Made by a program: the position numbers and the translations under genes
From: Radicibacter daui
GTDB lineage: Bacteria > Pseudomonadota > Alphaproteobacteria > Radicibacterales > Radicibacteraceae
DNA length: 64,000 bases
Assembly: GCA_030657355.1 (NCBI GenBank)
Contig: CP131056.1
Span: forward strand, 3,306,501 to 3,370,500
Direction: 5' to 3'
Part shown: piece after piece, positions 10,340-18,996 of the stretch
Position numbering within the stretch: the first letter of the stretch is position 1
Layout of the letters: each line of letters opens with the position of its first letter
Notes under the pieces: model-generated
The model's database searches: none
What the model was told of the DNA's origin: nothing
The model's input: only the letters and a program-made list of their open reading frames with translations

Positions 10340-11298
10340 TGGCCCACGCCGCCCCGAAGGCCGAAGGGCTTCACGATTGCCGCGAGGCCTGGGCCAGCAC
10401 GCTGGAGACACTGGCCGCCGCCGATCCGCGCATCGTGGCCGTGGTCAATGATTCCGTCGGCTCCTCCAAGCTCGGCGGCTTCCAGAAAAAGTTTCCCGAC
10501 CGGCTTGTCAATGTCGGCATCGCCGAGCAAACCATGGTCGGTGTCGGCGCCGGCCTTGCCAATGGCGGGCGCATCCCCTTCGTCTCCGCCGCTTCCTGCT
10601 TCCTCACCGGCCGCGCGCTGGAGCAGATCAAGGCCGATGTTGCCTATTCCAACTTCAACGTGAAACTGGTCGGCCAGTCCTCCGGCATCGCTTATGGCGA
10701 GCTGGGGCCGACGCATCATTCGATCGAGGATTTTGCCTGGCTGCGCGTGCTGCGCAACCTCACCCTCATCGTGCCGGCCGACCCGTGGGAGACGGCGGAG
10801 GCCGTGAAATGGGCCGCCGCGCATGACGGCCCGGTCTATATCCGGGTAAGCCGTATGCCGGTGCCGGACCTGGCCGTACCACACCGCGTCTTCCGCCCCG
10901 GCAAGGCCGAGCTGGTGCGCGAAGGCCACGACGTAACACTCATTGCCTGCGGCACCACCGTGCATCTCGCCGTCAGCGCTGCCGAGGCGCTGGCCGGCGA
11001 AGGCATTGCAGCGCGCGTGCTCAACATGGCGACCCTCAACCCGCTCGATGAAGAAGCCGTGCTGGAAGCCGCTGCTGCCACCGGCGCCCTCGTCACAGTG
11101 GAGGAAGCTTCCGTGCGCGGCGGTCTTGGCGGCGCCGTTGCCGAATATACCGCCCTGCATTTGCCGGTGCCGGTGGAGATGGTGGGTTTTCCCGGTTTTG
11201 TGCCCACCGGGTCGGTAGAATGGCTCTTCGATCATTTCGGGCTCACGGCAACCGGCATTGCCGCCGCCGCGCGCCGGGCACTGGCGCGGAAACACTGA
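10339..11298 (+). CDS. Transketolase, C-terminal (pyrimidine-binding) subunit
   Basis: Second half of the split transketolase, 319 residues. The ATG at 10339 shares its A with the TGA of the first half (TGATG), so the two subunits are translationally coupled. It contains the pyrimidine-domain motif VGIAEQTMVGVGAGLA, with the catalytic glutamate that activates ThDP, and the C-terminal domain (VTLIACGTTVHLAV; VEEASVRGGLGGAVAE). The active site forms at the interface with the first subunit. The complex would move a two-carbon unit from the phosphorylated ketose to an aldose-phosphate acceptor. Confidence 0.9.
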   Translation: MAHAAPKAEGLHDCREAWASTLETLAAADPRIVAVVNDSVGSSKLGGFQKKFPDRLVNVGIAEQTMVGVGAGLANGGRIPFVSAASCFLTGRALEQIKADVAYSNFNVKLVGQSSGIAYGELGPTHHSIEDFAWLRVLRNLTLIVPADPWETAEAVKWAAAHDGPVYIRVSRMPVPDLAVPHRVFRPGKAELVREGHDVTLIACGTTVHLAVSAAEALAGEGIAARVLNMATLNPLDEEAVLEAAAATGALVTVEEASVRGGLGGAVAEYTALHLPVPVEMVGFPGFVPTGSVEWLFDHFGLTATGIAAAARRALARKH

Positions 11299-11299
11299 C

Positions 11300-12772
11300 T
11301 TGGCCGGTCCCCGCATCCTTGCCATCGACCAGGGCACGACCAATACCAAGGCCGTGCTGCTGGATTCCGGCGGCACGCTTCTGGCCCAGGCGAGCGCCCC
11401 GCTCACCTCCACCTATCCCAAAGCCGGCTGGGCCGAGCAGTCGGCAACCGCGCTCTGGCAATCGGTGCAGAAGGTTATCTCGCAGATCGTCACGCAGGCT
11501 GGCAGCGAGGATGTCGCCGGCATCGCCATTGCCAACCAGCGCGAGACGCTGGTGGTTTGGGATGCCGAAACCGGCAAGCCCGTCGCCCCCGCCATCCTCT
11601 GGCAGTGTCGCCGCACCGCTGACGCCTGCGCCCACCTGCATCAGGCCGGCGCCAACCCGGCAGTGGAGGCAGCAACCGGCCTTGCCATCAACCCGCTGTT
11701 TCCGGCCAGCAAACTCGGCTGGGTGATGCAGCAGGTGCCCGAGGCACGCCCGCTCGCCGAGGCAGGCCGCCTTCGTGCCGGCACGGTCGACAGCTGGCTG
11801 CTCTGGCAGCTGACCGGCGGCCGCTCCTTTGCGACCGACACCTCCAACGCCTCCCGCACCCAGCTTTTCAATACCGGCACCCTGACCTGGGACAAGGAGC
11901 TGGCGGCACTCTTTGGCGCACCAGTGGCTGCCCTGCCGGCAGTACAGCCTTCCGCCAGCAGCTTTGGCATCACGGCAGGCACCACCGCCCTGCCCGCCGG
12001 CATTCCCATCCTTGCCATGATGGGCGACAGCCACGCAGCCCTATACGGCCATGGCGTGCGCCAGCCCGGCGCCGTCAAGGCAACCTACGGCACCGGCTCC
12101 TCGCTGATGGCACTGACGCCGGAGCGCATCACCTCAAAAAGCGGCCTTTCCGGTACCATCGCCTGGTCGGCCGCCGAGGGCGTGGCCTATGCCATTGAAG
12201 GCAACATCACCGTCTCGGCGCAGGCCGCTTCCTTCATGGCCACCCTGCTCGGCCTGCCTTCCGCCCGTGCGCTCTCCGATCTGGCGCAGACGGTGGAAAG
12301 CTCGAACGGGGTCACCTTCGTGCCCGCCCTTGCCGGGCTGGGCGCCCCGCACTGGAAAGACAGCGCCACCGGCACGCTGGCCGGCATGACGCTCGCTGCC
12401 ACCCCGGCCCATGCCGCCCGCGCCACCTTCGAGGCTATCGCGCTGCAAATCGCCGACGTGTTCCACGCCATGGAGCAGGATATCGGCACGCCGCTCACCG
12501 CACTTCATGCCGATGGCGGCGCCTCGGCCAATGACTTTCTCATGCAGCTGCAGGCCGATGTGCTGGGCTGCCCGGTGATACGCAGCGAGGTGGCCGAAGT
12601 CGGCGCGCTGGGCGTGGCGGCCATGGCCTTCGCCAGCCTTGGCATCGACCCGGAAGCCGTGCTCAGCCGCTCGGCTGACGGCACGCGCTTTGAGCCGAAA
12701 GCCGGCGCCGAGTGGCGCACGGCACTGCAGGCCGGCTGGAAGGCCGCGCTCGCCCCGATGCTTTCGGCCTGA
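11300..12772 (+). CDS. FGGY-family carbohydrate kinase
   Basis: Sugar kinase of about 490 residues. The N-terminal ATPase motif is AIDQGTTNTKAVLLD, the FGGY signature region includes ATYGTGSSLMAL, and the C-terminal signature is LHADGGASANDFLMQLQADVLGCPV. I place the start at TTG 11300, just past the transketolase stop, because an upstream ATG at 11258 adds unlike sequence and overlaps by 41 bases. The family phosphorylates xylulose, ribulose, erythritol, glycerol, apulose and similar. As the last gene of the operon it would phosphorylate the ketose made by the isomerase before transketolase cleavage. Confidence 0.9.
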   Translation: MAGPRILAIDQGTTNTKAVLLDSGGTLLAQASAPLTSTYPKAGWAEQSATALWQSVQKVISQIVTQAGSEDVAGIAIANQRETLVVWDAETGKPVAPAILWQCRRTADACAHLHQAGANPAVEAATGLAINPLFPASKLGWVMQQVPEARPLAEAGRLRAGTVDSWLLWQLTGGRSFATDTSNASRTQLFNTGTLTWDKELAALFGAPVAALPAVQPSASSFGITAGTTALPAGIPILAMMGDSHAALYGHGVRQPGAVKATYGTGSSLMALTPERITSKSGLSGTIAWSAAEGVAYAIEGNITVSAQAASFMATLLGLPSARALSDLAQTVESSNGVTFVPALAGLGAPHWKDSATGTLAGMTLAATPAHAARATFEAIALQIADVFHAMEQDIGTPLTALHADGGASANDFLMQLQADVLGCPVIRSEVAEVGALGVAAMAFASLGIDPEAVLSRSADGTRFEPKAGAEWRTALQAGWKAALAPMLSA

Positions 12773-12793
12773 GCTTTTGCCCCGAAAACAAAA

Positions 12794-12823
12794 CGGCCCG
12801 GCGCAGGATGGGGCGCCGGGCCG
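12794..12823. terminator. Bidirectional terminator hairpin between the kinase gene and ribH2
   Basis: Perfect 11-base-pair GC-rich stem (CGGCCCGGCGC at 12794-12804 with GCGCCGGGCCG at 12813-12823) and an 8-base loop. An A-tract precedes it and a T-rich tail follows (TTTCGTCTTTT), so it can end both the rightward sugar operon and leftward ribH2. Confidence 0.85.
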
Positions 12824-12849
12824 CTTTCGTCTTTTAAAGGCTCACTGCC

Positions 12850-13353
12850 TCAGGCAAGGCGCAGCTTCGGCGCGCTCGTGCCGGCGGCATCGGCATCCAG
12901 CGTGGTGCTGAGGGCCAGCACCTGGCGCACAGCCTCGGCAGCCTCGGCGCCCTTCTTCACGAAATGCTCGCGATAGAAAGCCGTCAGCACTTCGACTGGC
13001 TGGTAATTGTGCGGGGTGAGCGAGACGGAGAAGACTGGCACGTTGGTGGCAAGCTGCGCCTGCATGAGGCCGGTGACGACCGCGCCGGCGACAAAATCAT
13101 GCCGGTAAATACCGCCATCGACGACGAAGGCCGCGGCGACAACGGCATCAAACTTGCCGGTCTGCGCCAGACGCTGGGCCAGCAGCGGCATCTCGAACGC
13201 ACCCGGCACATTGAAGGTCTCGATAGCCGCGCCCGGCAGCAGATCGGCGGCAGCGGCGACAAACCCCTCATGCGCACGGTCGACGATGTCGGCATGCCAC
13301 TGGGCCTTGATAAAGGCGATACGCGGGGTGGAGGCAGAAGAGGTAGCAGTCAT
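12850..13353 (-). CDS. ribH2: 6,7-dimethyl-8-ribityllumazine synthase, type II (RibH2)
   Basis: Catalyses the penultimate step of riboflavin synthesis, condensing 5-amino-6-ribitylamino-uracil with 3,4-dihydroxy-2-butanone 4-phosphate. 167 residues. The sequence follows the Brucella/Mesorhizobium RibH2 pattern closely: IAFIKAQWHADIVDRAHEGF, NVPGAFEMPL, AAFVVDGGIYRHDFVA and VFSVSLTPHNYQ. In RibH2 the usual GAVIRG loop is replaced by this VVDGGIYRHDF form, and the family assembles as decamers. The gene stands alone on its strand behind an FMN riboswitch, which fits RibH2 being the flavin-regulated paralogue; a housekeeping RibH1 should exist elsewhere. Confidence 0.95.
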   Translation of the reverse strand: MTATSSASTPRIAFIKAQWHADIVDRAHEGFVAAAADLLPGAAIETFNVPGAFEMPLLAQRLAQTGKFDAVVAAAFVVDGGIYRHDFVAGAVVTGLMQAQLATNVPVFSVSLTPHNYQPVEVLTAFYREHFVKKGAEAAEAVRQVLALSTTLDADAAGTSAPKLRLA

Positions 13354-13354
13354 T

Positions 13355-13387
13355 GGAACCTTCCGTTTGAATACAAGCGAAGGTCCC
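13355..13387 (-). promoter_or_regulatory. Shine-Dalgarno-sequestering hairpin upstream of ribH2
   Basis: On the minus strand GGGACCTTC (13387-13379) pairs with GAAGGTTCC (13363-13355) over nine base pairs, including one G-U. The right arm contains the ribH2 Shine-Dalgarno GGAAGG directly before the ATG. This looks like the expression platform of the riboswitch: FMN-bound RNA would keep the hairpin closed and block translation. Confidence 0.6.
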
Positions 13388-13440
13388 AGAGCATGGGAAC
13401 ATAGGCGAGAATCCGGCTCCTGAAGGCACCGGCCCGCTTT

Positions 13441-13570
13441 TGTCCTCTTTCATCCGGACTATACCGTCGGCCCCGGAGTTTCACCGGATCTGCTGACCTT
13501 GCGCCTTGAGGGACACAAGCGCTCGCGGGCTATACCGCCGGTGGGGAATTGCACCCCGCCCTGAGAACAG
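13441..13570 (-). ncRNA. FMN riboswitch (RFN element)
   Basis: Strong match, reading leftward, to the conserved RFN blocks: AGGGCGGGGTG, TTCCCCACCGGCGGTA, AGCCCGCGAGC, GGTCAGCAGATCCGGTG, CCGGGGCCGACGGTATAG and TCCGGATG followed by GAGGA. The order and spacing fit the six-helix FMN aptamer. It lies 88 bases upstream of ribH2, with the sequestering hairpin in between, so it should lower ribH2 expression when FMN is abundant. Confidence 0.97.
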
Positions 13571-13575
13571 AATGA

Positions 13576-13604
13576 GGGTTAGCGCCTTGGACAACCCCGT
13601 GCAA
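13576..13604 (-). promoter_or_regulatory. Candidate sigma-70 promoter of the ribH2 leader
   Basis: On the minus strand TTGCAC (13604-13599) and TAACCC (13581-13576) are separated by 17 bases, immediately upstream of the RFN element. The -10 box is weak. Position and spacing are the main support. The remaining bases up to 13753 hold nothing I recognise. Confidence 0.4.
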
Positions 13605-13753
13605 GGTGTCGCTTCACAAAACCCGATCTTGCCCTTGCGGCGGCCCCGCAAAGCGGGAACACTTGGGCACCTAACGAAGTGCAGCGGGGCCTTGATCCCG
13701 CACGAAAAAAATACCGCCCGGACAAGAGGCGGCCCGAGGGGGCGGGAAGACGG

Positions 13754-14635
13754 ATGAAACCACATGACAACAGGGCGTGGCTGCTGCTGGCGCCTGCTGC
13801 TGCCATCCTCGCCTTCGTCGGCATCGTGCCGCTGATGACCGTCTTCAACTATTCCTTCCTCGACCTTTTCAGCATCAACGATCCGTTCTGGGTCGGCACG
13901 GAATGGTATGGCGATATCGTCTCCTCGCCGCGTTTTTATGCCAGCCTTGGCCGCAGCCTTCTGTTTTCCGCCCTTGTGCTGCTGGTGCAGATGCCGCTTG
14001 GCGTAGGCATCGCCCTGCTGCTTGCCAAGACCGGCCCCTGGCGCATCGCCGTGCTGATGCTGCTGGCCGTGCCGCTGGTCGTGCCGTGGAACATGATCCC
14101 CATCATCTGGCTGGGCCTCATCAATCCCCATACCGGACTGGTGGGTCAGGCGCTCGCCGCCCTCGGCATTGGCTTTGATTACAAGTTCAACCCGCTCCAC
14201 ACCTGGACGCTCCTGGTGGTGATGGATACCTGGCACTGGCTGGGGCTGGTGGTCGTGCTGGCCTATGCCGGGCTTTCCGGCATCCCTCACGCCTATTATC
14301 AGGCCGCCGCCATCGACGGCGCCTCGCGCCTGCAGGTGCTGCGATATATCCAGCTGCCGAAGATGGGCGGCGTGCTTTCCATGGCGCTGCTGCTGCGCTT
14401 CATGGACAGTTTCATGATCTATATCGAGGCCTTCCGCATCAATGCCGGCGGGCCGCAGGGGGCGACCACCTTCCTCTCCCTCGACCTTGGCGAGGAGATC
14501 AACGCCTATAATTACGGGCCGGCGGCAGCACGCTCGATGGTCTATTTCCTGACCGTGCTTACCGTCGCCTGGGCGTTCCGCACCCTGATGGATGCGCACC
14601 GCCGGCAGGAACAGCAGCAAGAGGTGGCGGCATGA
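13754..14635 (+). CDS. ABC transporter permease, glycerol GlpP-like
   Basis: Inner-membrane permease of the MalF-type group, 293 residues with about six membrane segments. The cytoplasmic loop is YYQAAAIDGASRLQVLRYIQ. The sequence resembles the GlpP subunit of the rhizobial glycerol transporter GlpSTPQV (patterns AWLLLAPAAAILAF, MDTWHWLGLVVVLAYAGL, LLRFMDSFMIYIE). The ATG at 13754 has GGCGGGAAGA upstream. The usual order has two ATPase genes before it and a binding-protein gene after the second permease; here neither is present, and ribH2 and its leader lie upstream on the other strand. Confidence 0.85.
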   Translation: MKPHDNRAWLLLAPAAAILAFVGIVPLMTVFNYSFLDLFSINDPFWVGTEWYGDIVSSPRFYASLGRSLLFSALVLLVQMPLGVGIALLLAKTGPWRIAVLMLLAVPLVVPWNMIPIIWLGLINPHTGLVGQALAALGIGFDYKFNPLHTWTLLVVMDTWHWLGLVVVLAYAGLSGIPHAYYQAAAIDGASRLQVLRYIQLPKMGGVLSMALLLRFMDSFMIYIEAFRINAGGPQGATTFLSLDLGEEINAYNYGPAAARSMVYFLTVLTVAWAFRTLMDAHRRQEQQQEVAA

Positions 14636-15459
14636 CAAGGCCCCGCTCCAGCCCCGGCGGCACCGGCATGACCGGCCTTGTCCTGCGGCTTGCCGTCTTT
14701 GCCGTCGTCGCCTTCTTCATCCTGCTGCCGCTGGCGCAGACGCTGCTGCTGAGCGTGACCGCCACGCTGGAACATGACGGCGTGGCGGAAGGGACTTACA
14801 GCCTTGTCAATTACCGCAACATCTTCCACTCCGGCCCGCTTACGGCCTCGATCTTCAACTCGGCGCTCTATGTGCTGCTCAATGTGGCGCTCTGCCTCGT
14901 TGCGGCGCTGCCGGCGGCCTATGCCTTCTCGCGCTTCAGCTTTGCCGGCGACCGGCATTTCTATTTCCTGCTGCTCACCTTCCGCATCACGCCGCCGGTG
15001 GTGCTGTCACTGCCGGTCTTTATCCTCTTTGCCCAGTTCGAGCTGGTGAACACGCCGGTCGGCATCGCGCTGGTGCACTGCCTCTTCAACATCCCCATCA
15101 CCATCTGGATTCTGGAGAGCTTCATCTCCGCCCTGCCGCGGGAGTTTGACGAGACCGCCTTTCTCGACGGTTATTCGCTGCCGCGTTTCTTCCTCAAGCA
15201 CCTCATCCCCGCCATCGCACCAGGCATCGGTGTCGCTGCCTTTTTCTGTTTCGTCTTTTCCTGGGTGGAGGTGGTGTTTGCCCGCATCCTGACCCTGACG
15301 GCCGGCAAACCCATCACCATGGCCATCAACGCCCTGTTCGGTTTTCAGACCGATATCGGGCTTGTCATGGCGATGACGGTGTTTTCCCTGCTGCCCGGCG
15401 TGGCGATGATCTGGTTCGTGCGCAACCACATCGCCAGCGGTTTCGTCATCCGGACTTAG
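14632..15459 (+). CDS. ABC transporter permease, glycerol GlpQ-like
   Basis: Second permease, 275 residues, starting in an ATGA overlap with the first (14632-14635). Its loop motif is REFDETAFLDGYSLPRFFLKHLIPA. The C-terminal stretch (PITMAINALFGFQTDIGLVMAMTVFSLLPG) is typical of GlpQ. It would form a heterodimeric channel with the product of 13754-14635. It ends in a 14-base convergent overlap with the glycerate kinase gene. Without a local ATPase or binding protein the pair must borrow them from elsewhere or be a remnant. Confidence 0.85.
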   Translation: MTRPRSSPGGTGMTGLVLRLAVFAVVAFFILLPLAQTLLLSVTATLEHDGVAEGTYSLVNYRNIFHSGPLTASIFNSALYVLLNVALCLVAALPAAYAFSRFSFAGDRHFYFLLLTFRITPPVVLSLPVFILFAQFELVNTPVGIALVHCLFNIPITIWILESFISALPREFDETAFLDGYSLPRFFLKHLIPAIAPGIGVAAFFCFVFSWVEVVFARILTLTAGKPITMAINALFGFQTDIGLVMAMTVFSLLPGVAMIWFVRNHIASGFVIRT

Positions 15460-16783
15460 GCGGCGGCTGTATGAGGATAGCGCGAAAGTCATTCACGTTG
15501 GTGAGCGTGGGGCCGGTGACTACCTGATCTCCCAGCCGGGCGAAAAAGCCATGGCTGTCATTGGCCTCCAGCGCGGCCACCGGGTCGACCTGCCGGCTCG
15601 CAGCCCGCGCCAATGTTCCGGGGCCGATCATCGCGCCCGCTACTTCCGCTGCGCCATCCACCCCGTCTGTATCGCAGGCGAGCGCCCAGATGCCGGCGGC
15701 GCCTTCAAGCGCGATGGCCAGGGCGAGACAATATTCGGCATTCGGCCCCCCGGTCCCTGCGCCGCGCCGGGTCACCGTGCATTCCCCGCCGGAAAGCAGC
15801 AGAACCGGCGCATCGCCCGGCCGCAACGTCCCGGCGAGCTCAAGAGCCTGCCCGGCATGGGCACGGGCAAGCTCGCGGGCCTCCCCCTCCAGCGCATCCC
15901 CCAGCATGTGGACGGTAAGCCCGGCCGCCAGCGCCCGGTCGGCCGCTGCTTCCAGCGACTGGGCCGGTGCGGCGATGACCCGGTTTTGCGTACGCGATAG
16001 CCGGGCATCTTCCGGCAGAACCGTCTGGCGCACGCCGGCCAGCACCGCTTCGACGGAAGCCGGCAGCGGGATGTGCCAGCGTTGCAGTATCTCCCGCGCC
16101 TCTTCGGCAAGGGAGATATCGCCTACCGTCGGACCGGACGCGATCATGGCCGGATCGTCACCGGGCACATCCGAGACGATCAGGGCCAGCACGGTTGCCG
16201 GATAGGCCGCCGCCGCCAGCCGCCCGCCCTTGGCGCCTGACAGATGCTTGCGCACGATATTCATGGCATTGATCGGCGCGCCGGAGGACAGCAGCGCTGC
16301 GGTCAGTGCCTGCTCCTCCTCCAGCGTGATCTCCCCCGCCGGGCAGGACAGCAGGGCGGAACCGCCGCCCGAAATCAGGGCGAGGACAAAATCCCCGTCC
16401 CCGCAGCCTTGCAGCAGCGCGAGCAGTCGCTTCGTCGCTAGAAGCCCGCGCCGGTCGGGGACCGGGTGTGAGGCCTCCAGTACCTCGATCCCCTGCAGAG
16501 GCCTTGCGTACCCGTCACGGGTGATCACCAGGCCCTCGCAGGGGCCCCAGCACAGCTCTACGGCCTCCGCCATCCGCGCGGCCGCTTTGCCCGCCCCGAC
16601 CACGACCACCCGCGCTTCCGGCTTTGGCGGCAGCGCCCGCGGCACGCAGTGCAGCGGGTCCGCCCGCTCCACCGCGACCATGAACAGCTCCCGCAGGAAC
16701 TGCCGCGGATCGGCCCAAGGGCGGGCTTCCCCTTCCGGGGCGTGTTTGTCTGGCAAGGCGGGCATCAACCGGTCTCTCGGCAT
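15446..16783 (-). CDS. Glycerate 2-kinase / hydroxypyruvate reductase (TtuD/GckA, MOFRL family)
   Basis: Protein of 445 residues (439 from a second in-frame ATG at 16765, which has a better-placed GAGAG). It matches the DUF4147-MOFRL family: VVVVGAGKAAARMAEAVE, ALISGGGSALLSCPAGEITLEEE, NIVRKHLSGAKGGRLA and the C-terminal GGECTVT region with TDGVDG. Members phosphorylate D-glycerate to 2-phosphoglycerate; older annotations call them TtuD hydroxypyruvate reductase of tartrate degradation. It lies 15 bases after the dehydrogenase pair on the same strand, giving the last step of a tartrate-to-glycolysis route. Confidence 0.87.
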   Translation of the reverse strand: MPRDRLMPALPDKHAPEGEARPWADPRQFLRELFMVAVERADPLHCVPRALPPKPEARVVVVGAGKAAARMAEAVELCWGPCEGLVITRDGYARPLQGIEVLEASHPVPDRRGLLATKRLLALLQGCGDGDFVLALISGGGSALLSCPAGEITLEEEQALTAALLSSGAPINAMNIVRKHLSGAKGGRLAAAAYPATVLALIVSDVPGDDPAMIASGPTVGDISLAEEAREILQRWHIPLPASVEAVLAGVRQTVLPEDARLSRTQNRVIAAPAQSLEAAADRALAAGLTVHMLGDALEGEARELARAHAGQALELAGTLRPGDAPVLLLSGGECTVTRRGAGTGGPNAEYCLALAIALEGAAGIWALACDTDGVDGAAEVAGAMIGPGTLARAASRQVDPVAALEANDSHGFFARLGDQVVTGPTLTNVNDFRAILIQPPPKSG

Positions 16784-16798
16784 ACTGTCTGGAAGGGG

Positions 16799-17872
16799 TC
16801 AGGCGAGCGCGTCGGCAATCGCCTTGCCGCAGGCGACCGTATCGGCAGAGCCACCAAGATCGCGCGTGCGCAGCTTCGGCTCGGCAAGTACCCGCTCGAT
16901 GGCGGAAACGATACCGGCCGCGGCTTCACGGTGGCCCAAATGTTCCAGCATCATCGCGCCGGCCCAGATCTGGCCGACCGGGTTGGCGATCCCCTTGCCG
17001 GCGATATCCGGCGCCGACCCGTGCACCGGCTCGAACAGCGAGGGGAAAAGCCGCTCCGGATTGATGTTGCCCGAGGGGGCAATGCCGATCGTGCCCGTGC
17101 AGGCTGGCCCGAGGTCGGAGAGGATGTCGCCAAAGAGATTGGAGGCGACCACCACATCAAACCGGTCGGGATTGAGCACGAAATGCGCGGTCAGGATGTC
17201 GATATGGTACTTGTCCCACACCACCTCGGGATACTGCCGGGCCATCGCCTCCACCCGCTCGTCCCAGTAGGGCATGGTGATGGAGATGCCGTTTGACTTG
17301 GTGGCCGAGGTCAGGCGCTTGCGGCCGCGCTTCTGAGCGAGCTCAAAGGCATAACGCAGCACCCGGTCGACGCCGATACGGCTCATCACCGTTTCCTGGA
17401 TCACGATTTCCCGGTCGGTGTCCTGGTACATCTTGCCGCCAACCGAGGAATATTCGCCCTCGGTATTCTCCCGCACGATCCAGAAATCGATGTCGCCCGG
17501 CTTGCGGCCGGCAAGCGGGGAAGGGACCCCCGGCATCAGCCGCGCCGGACGCAGGCTGATATACTGGTCGAACTGGCGCCGGAACTGGATCAGCGAGCCC
17601 CAGAGCGAGACATGATCGGGCACGGTTTCCGGCCAGCCGACCGCGCCGAAGAAGATGGCGTCATGCCCGCCGATCTGCTCCTTCCAGTCATCGGGCATCA
17701 TCTGCCCGTGCTTGAGGTAATAGTCGCAGGACGCGAAGTGAAACTCGTCAAAGCGCAGGTCCAGCTCATAACGCCGGGCCGCCGCCTCCACCACCCGCAG
17801 CCCCTCGGGCACCACTTCCTTGCCGATGCCGTCACCGGCGATCACGGCAACCCTCAACTGGTTCGTCTTCAT
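16799..17872 (-). CDS. Tartrate / D-malate dehydrogenase-type beta-decarboxylating dehydrogenase (TtuC family)
   Basis: NAD-dependent beta-decarboxylating dehydrogenase of the isocitrate/isopropylmalate superfamily, 357 residues. The N-terminal motif is VAVIAGDGIGKEVVPEG. The substrate loop carries LIQFRRQFDQYISLRP, followed by IVRENTEGEYSSVGG and the metal/NAD region NLFGDILSDLGP with EPVHGSAPDIAGKG. The loop and the length fit tartrate dehydrogenase/decarboxylase and D-malate dehydrogenase (TtuC, DmlA) better than LeuB or Icd. Tartrate dehydrogenase yields oxaloglycolate or D-glycerate, the substrate of the adjacent kinase. Confidence 0.87.
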   Translation of the reverse strand: MKTNQLRVAVIAGDGIGKEVVPEGLRVVEAAARRYELDLRFDEFHFASCDYYLKHGQMMPDDWKEQIGGHDAIFFGAVGWPETVPDHVSLWGSLIQFRRQFDQYISLRPARLMPGVPSPLAGRKPGDIDFWIVRENTEGEYSSVGGKMYQDTDREIVIQETVMSRIGVDRVLRYAFELAQKRGRKRLTSATKSNGISITMPYWDERVEAMARQYPEVVWDKYHIDILTAHFVLNPDRFDVVVASNLFGDILSDLGPACTGTIGIAPSGNINPERLFPSLFEPVHGSAPDIAGKGIANPVGQIWAGAMMLEHLGHREAAAGIVSAIERVLAEPKLRTRDLGGSADTVACGKAIADALA

Positions 17873-17891
17873 TTTTGCCTCTGCCGCTGCT

Positions 17892-18968
17892 TCAGGAGTT
17901 ATCGCCGCGAATGGTGGCGAGCATTGCGTCGGTCACTGCGCGGGTGGTTGCGCTGCCGCCAAGGTCCGGCGTGTGCAGGCTGGTATCGGCCGTCACCTTC
18001 TCGACCGCCTTCATCAGGCGCTCTGCCGCCGGCCGTTCGCCGAGATGTTCCAGCATCATTGCCGCCGTCCAGAAGGTGGCAACCGGATTGGCGATGCCCT
18101 TGCCAGTGATGTCGAAGGCCGACCCGTGGATGGGCTCGAACATCGAGGGCGTATCGCGCTCGGGGTTGAGATTTGCCGTCGGGGCAACACCGATGGAGCC
18201 GGCAAGGGCTGCTGCCAGATCGGAGAGAATGTCGGCATGCAGGTTGGTGGCGACGATGGTGTCCAGCGAAGCGGGCTTCATGGTCATGCGCACCGTCATG
18301 GCATCGACCAGCATCTTGTCCCAGCTCACATCCGGGAAATCGGCGGCCACCTCGGCGGCAATCTGGTCCCACAGCACCATGCCATGCCGCTGGGCGTTGG
18401 ACTTGGTCACCACCGTCAGCAGCTTGCGCGGCCGTGAGCGGGCAAGGCTGAAGGCAAACCGCATGATCCGCTCGACCCCGGCCCGGGTATAGACCGAGAC
18501 ATCCGTTGCCACCTCCAGCGGCAGGCCCGGATGCGAGCGACCGCCCTGGCCTGCATATTCGCCTTCCGAGTTTTCACGCACGATTACCCAGTCGAGCTCA
18601 CCGCCATTTACATGGCGCAGCGGGCTCTGGATGCCGGGCAAAACCCGGGTCGGGCGGACATTGGCATACTGGTCGAGCGGCTGGCAGATGGCGAGCCGCA
18701 GGCCCCAGAGCGTCAGATGGTCGGGCACGTCCGGCGCACCGACGGCACCGAAGAGGATGGCGTCGAACGCACGCAGCTGGTCCGCGCCATCCGCCGGCAT
18801 GAAGGCGCCGGTGCGCCGGTAACGGTCGGTGCTCCAGTCAAAATGGCTCACCTCCAGCTCAAATCCGCCGTCACGCGCGGCAAGGGCGTGCAGCACCTCA
18901 AGCCCGGCCGCAACAACTTCCACGCCGATCCCGTCACCGGGGATGGCGGCAATCCTGTGGGTCCGCAT
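17892..18968 (-). CDS. Second isocitrate/isopropylmalate/tartrate dehydrogenase-family enzyme
   Basis: Paralogue of the downstream gene, 358 residues from the ATG at 18968 (an in-frame start at 19037 adds a poor N-terminus and overlaps the transporter). It keeps the fold motifs: IAAIPGDGIGVEVVAAG, IVRENSEGEYAGQGG, NLHADILSDLAAAL and EPIHGSAFDITGKG. The substrate loop differs clearly (LRLAICQPLDQYANVRP in place of LIQFRRQFDQYISLRP), so the two probably take different 2-hydroxy acids or stereoisomers. It sits 28 bases after the TctA-TctB gene. Confidence 0.85.
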   Translation of the reverse strand: MRTHRIAAIPGDGIGVEVVAAGLEVLHALAARDGGFELEVSHFDWSTDRYRRTGAFMPADGADQLRAFDAILFGAVGAPDVPDHLTLWGLRLAICQPLDQYANVRPTRVLPGIQSPLRHVNGGELDWVIVRENSEGEYAGQGGRSHPGLPLEVATDVSVYTRAGVERIMRFAFSLARSRPRKLLTVVTKSNAQRHGMVLWDQIAAEVAADFPDVSWDKMLVDAMTVRMTMKPASLDTIVATNLHADILSDLAAALAGSIGVAPTANLNPERDTPSMFEPIHGSAFDITGKGIANPVATFWTAAMMLEHLGERPAAERLMKAVEKVTADTSLHTPDLGGSATTRAVTDAMLATIRGDNS

Positions 18969-18996
18969 TTTCTTCAACTCGCTGTTTTGAATGGAT

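Noticed and set aside
13481-14638. A minus-strand frame of 385 codons across the FMN riboswitch and the GlpP-like gene
   Set aside because: It overlaps the RFN element and a permease with clear membrane segments; the sequence has no domain.
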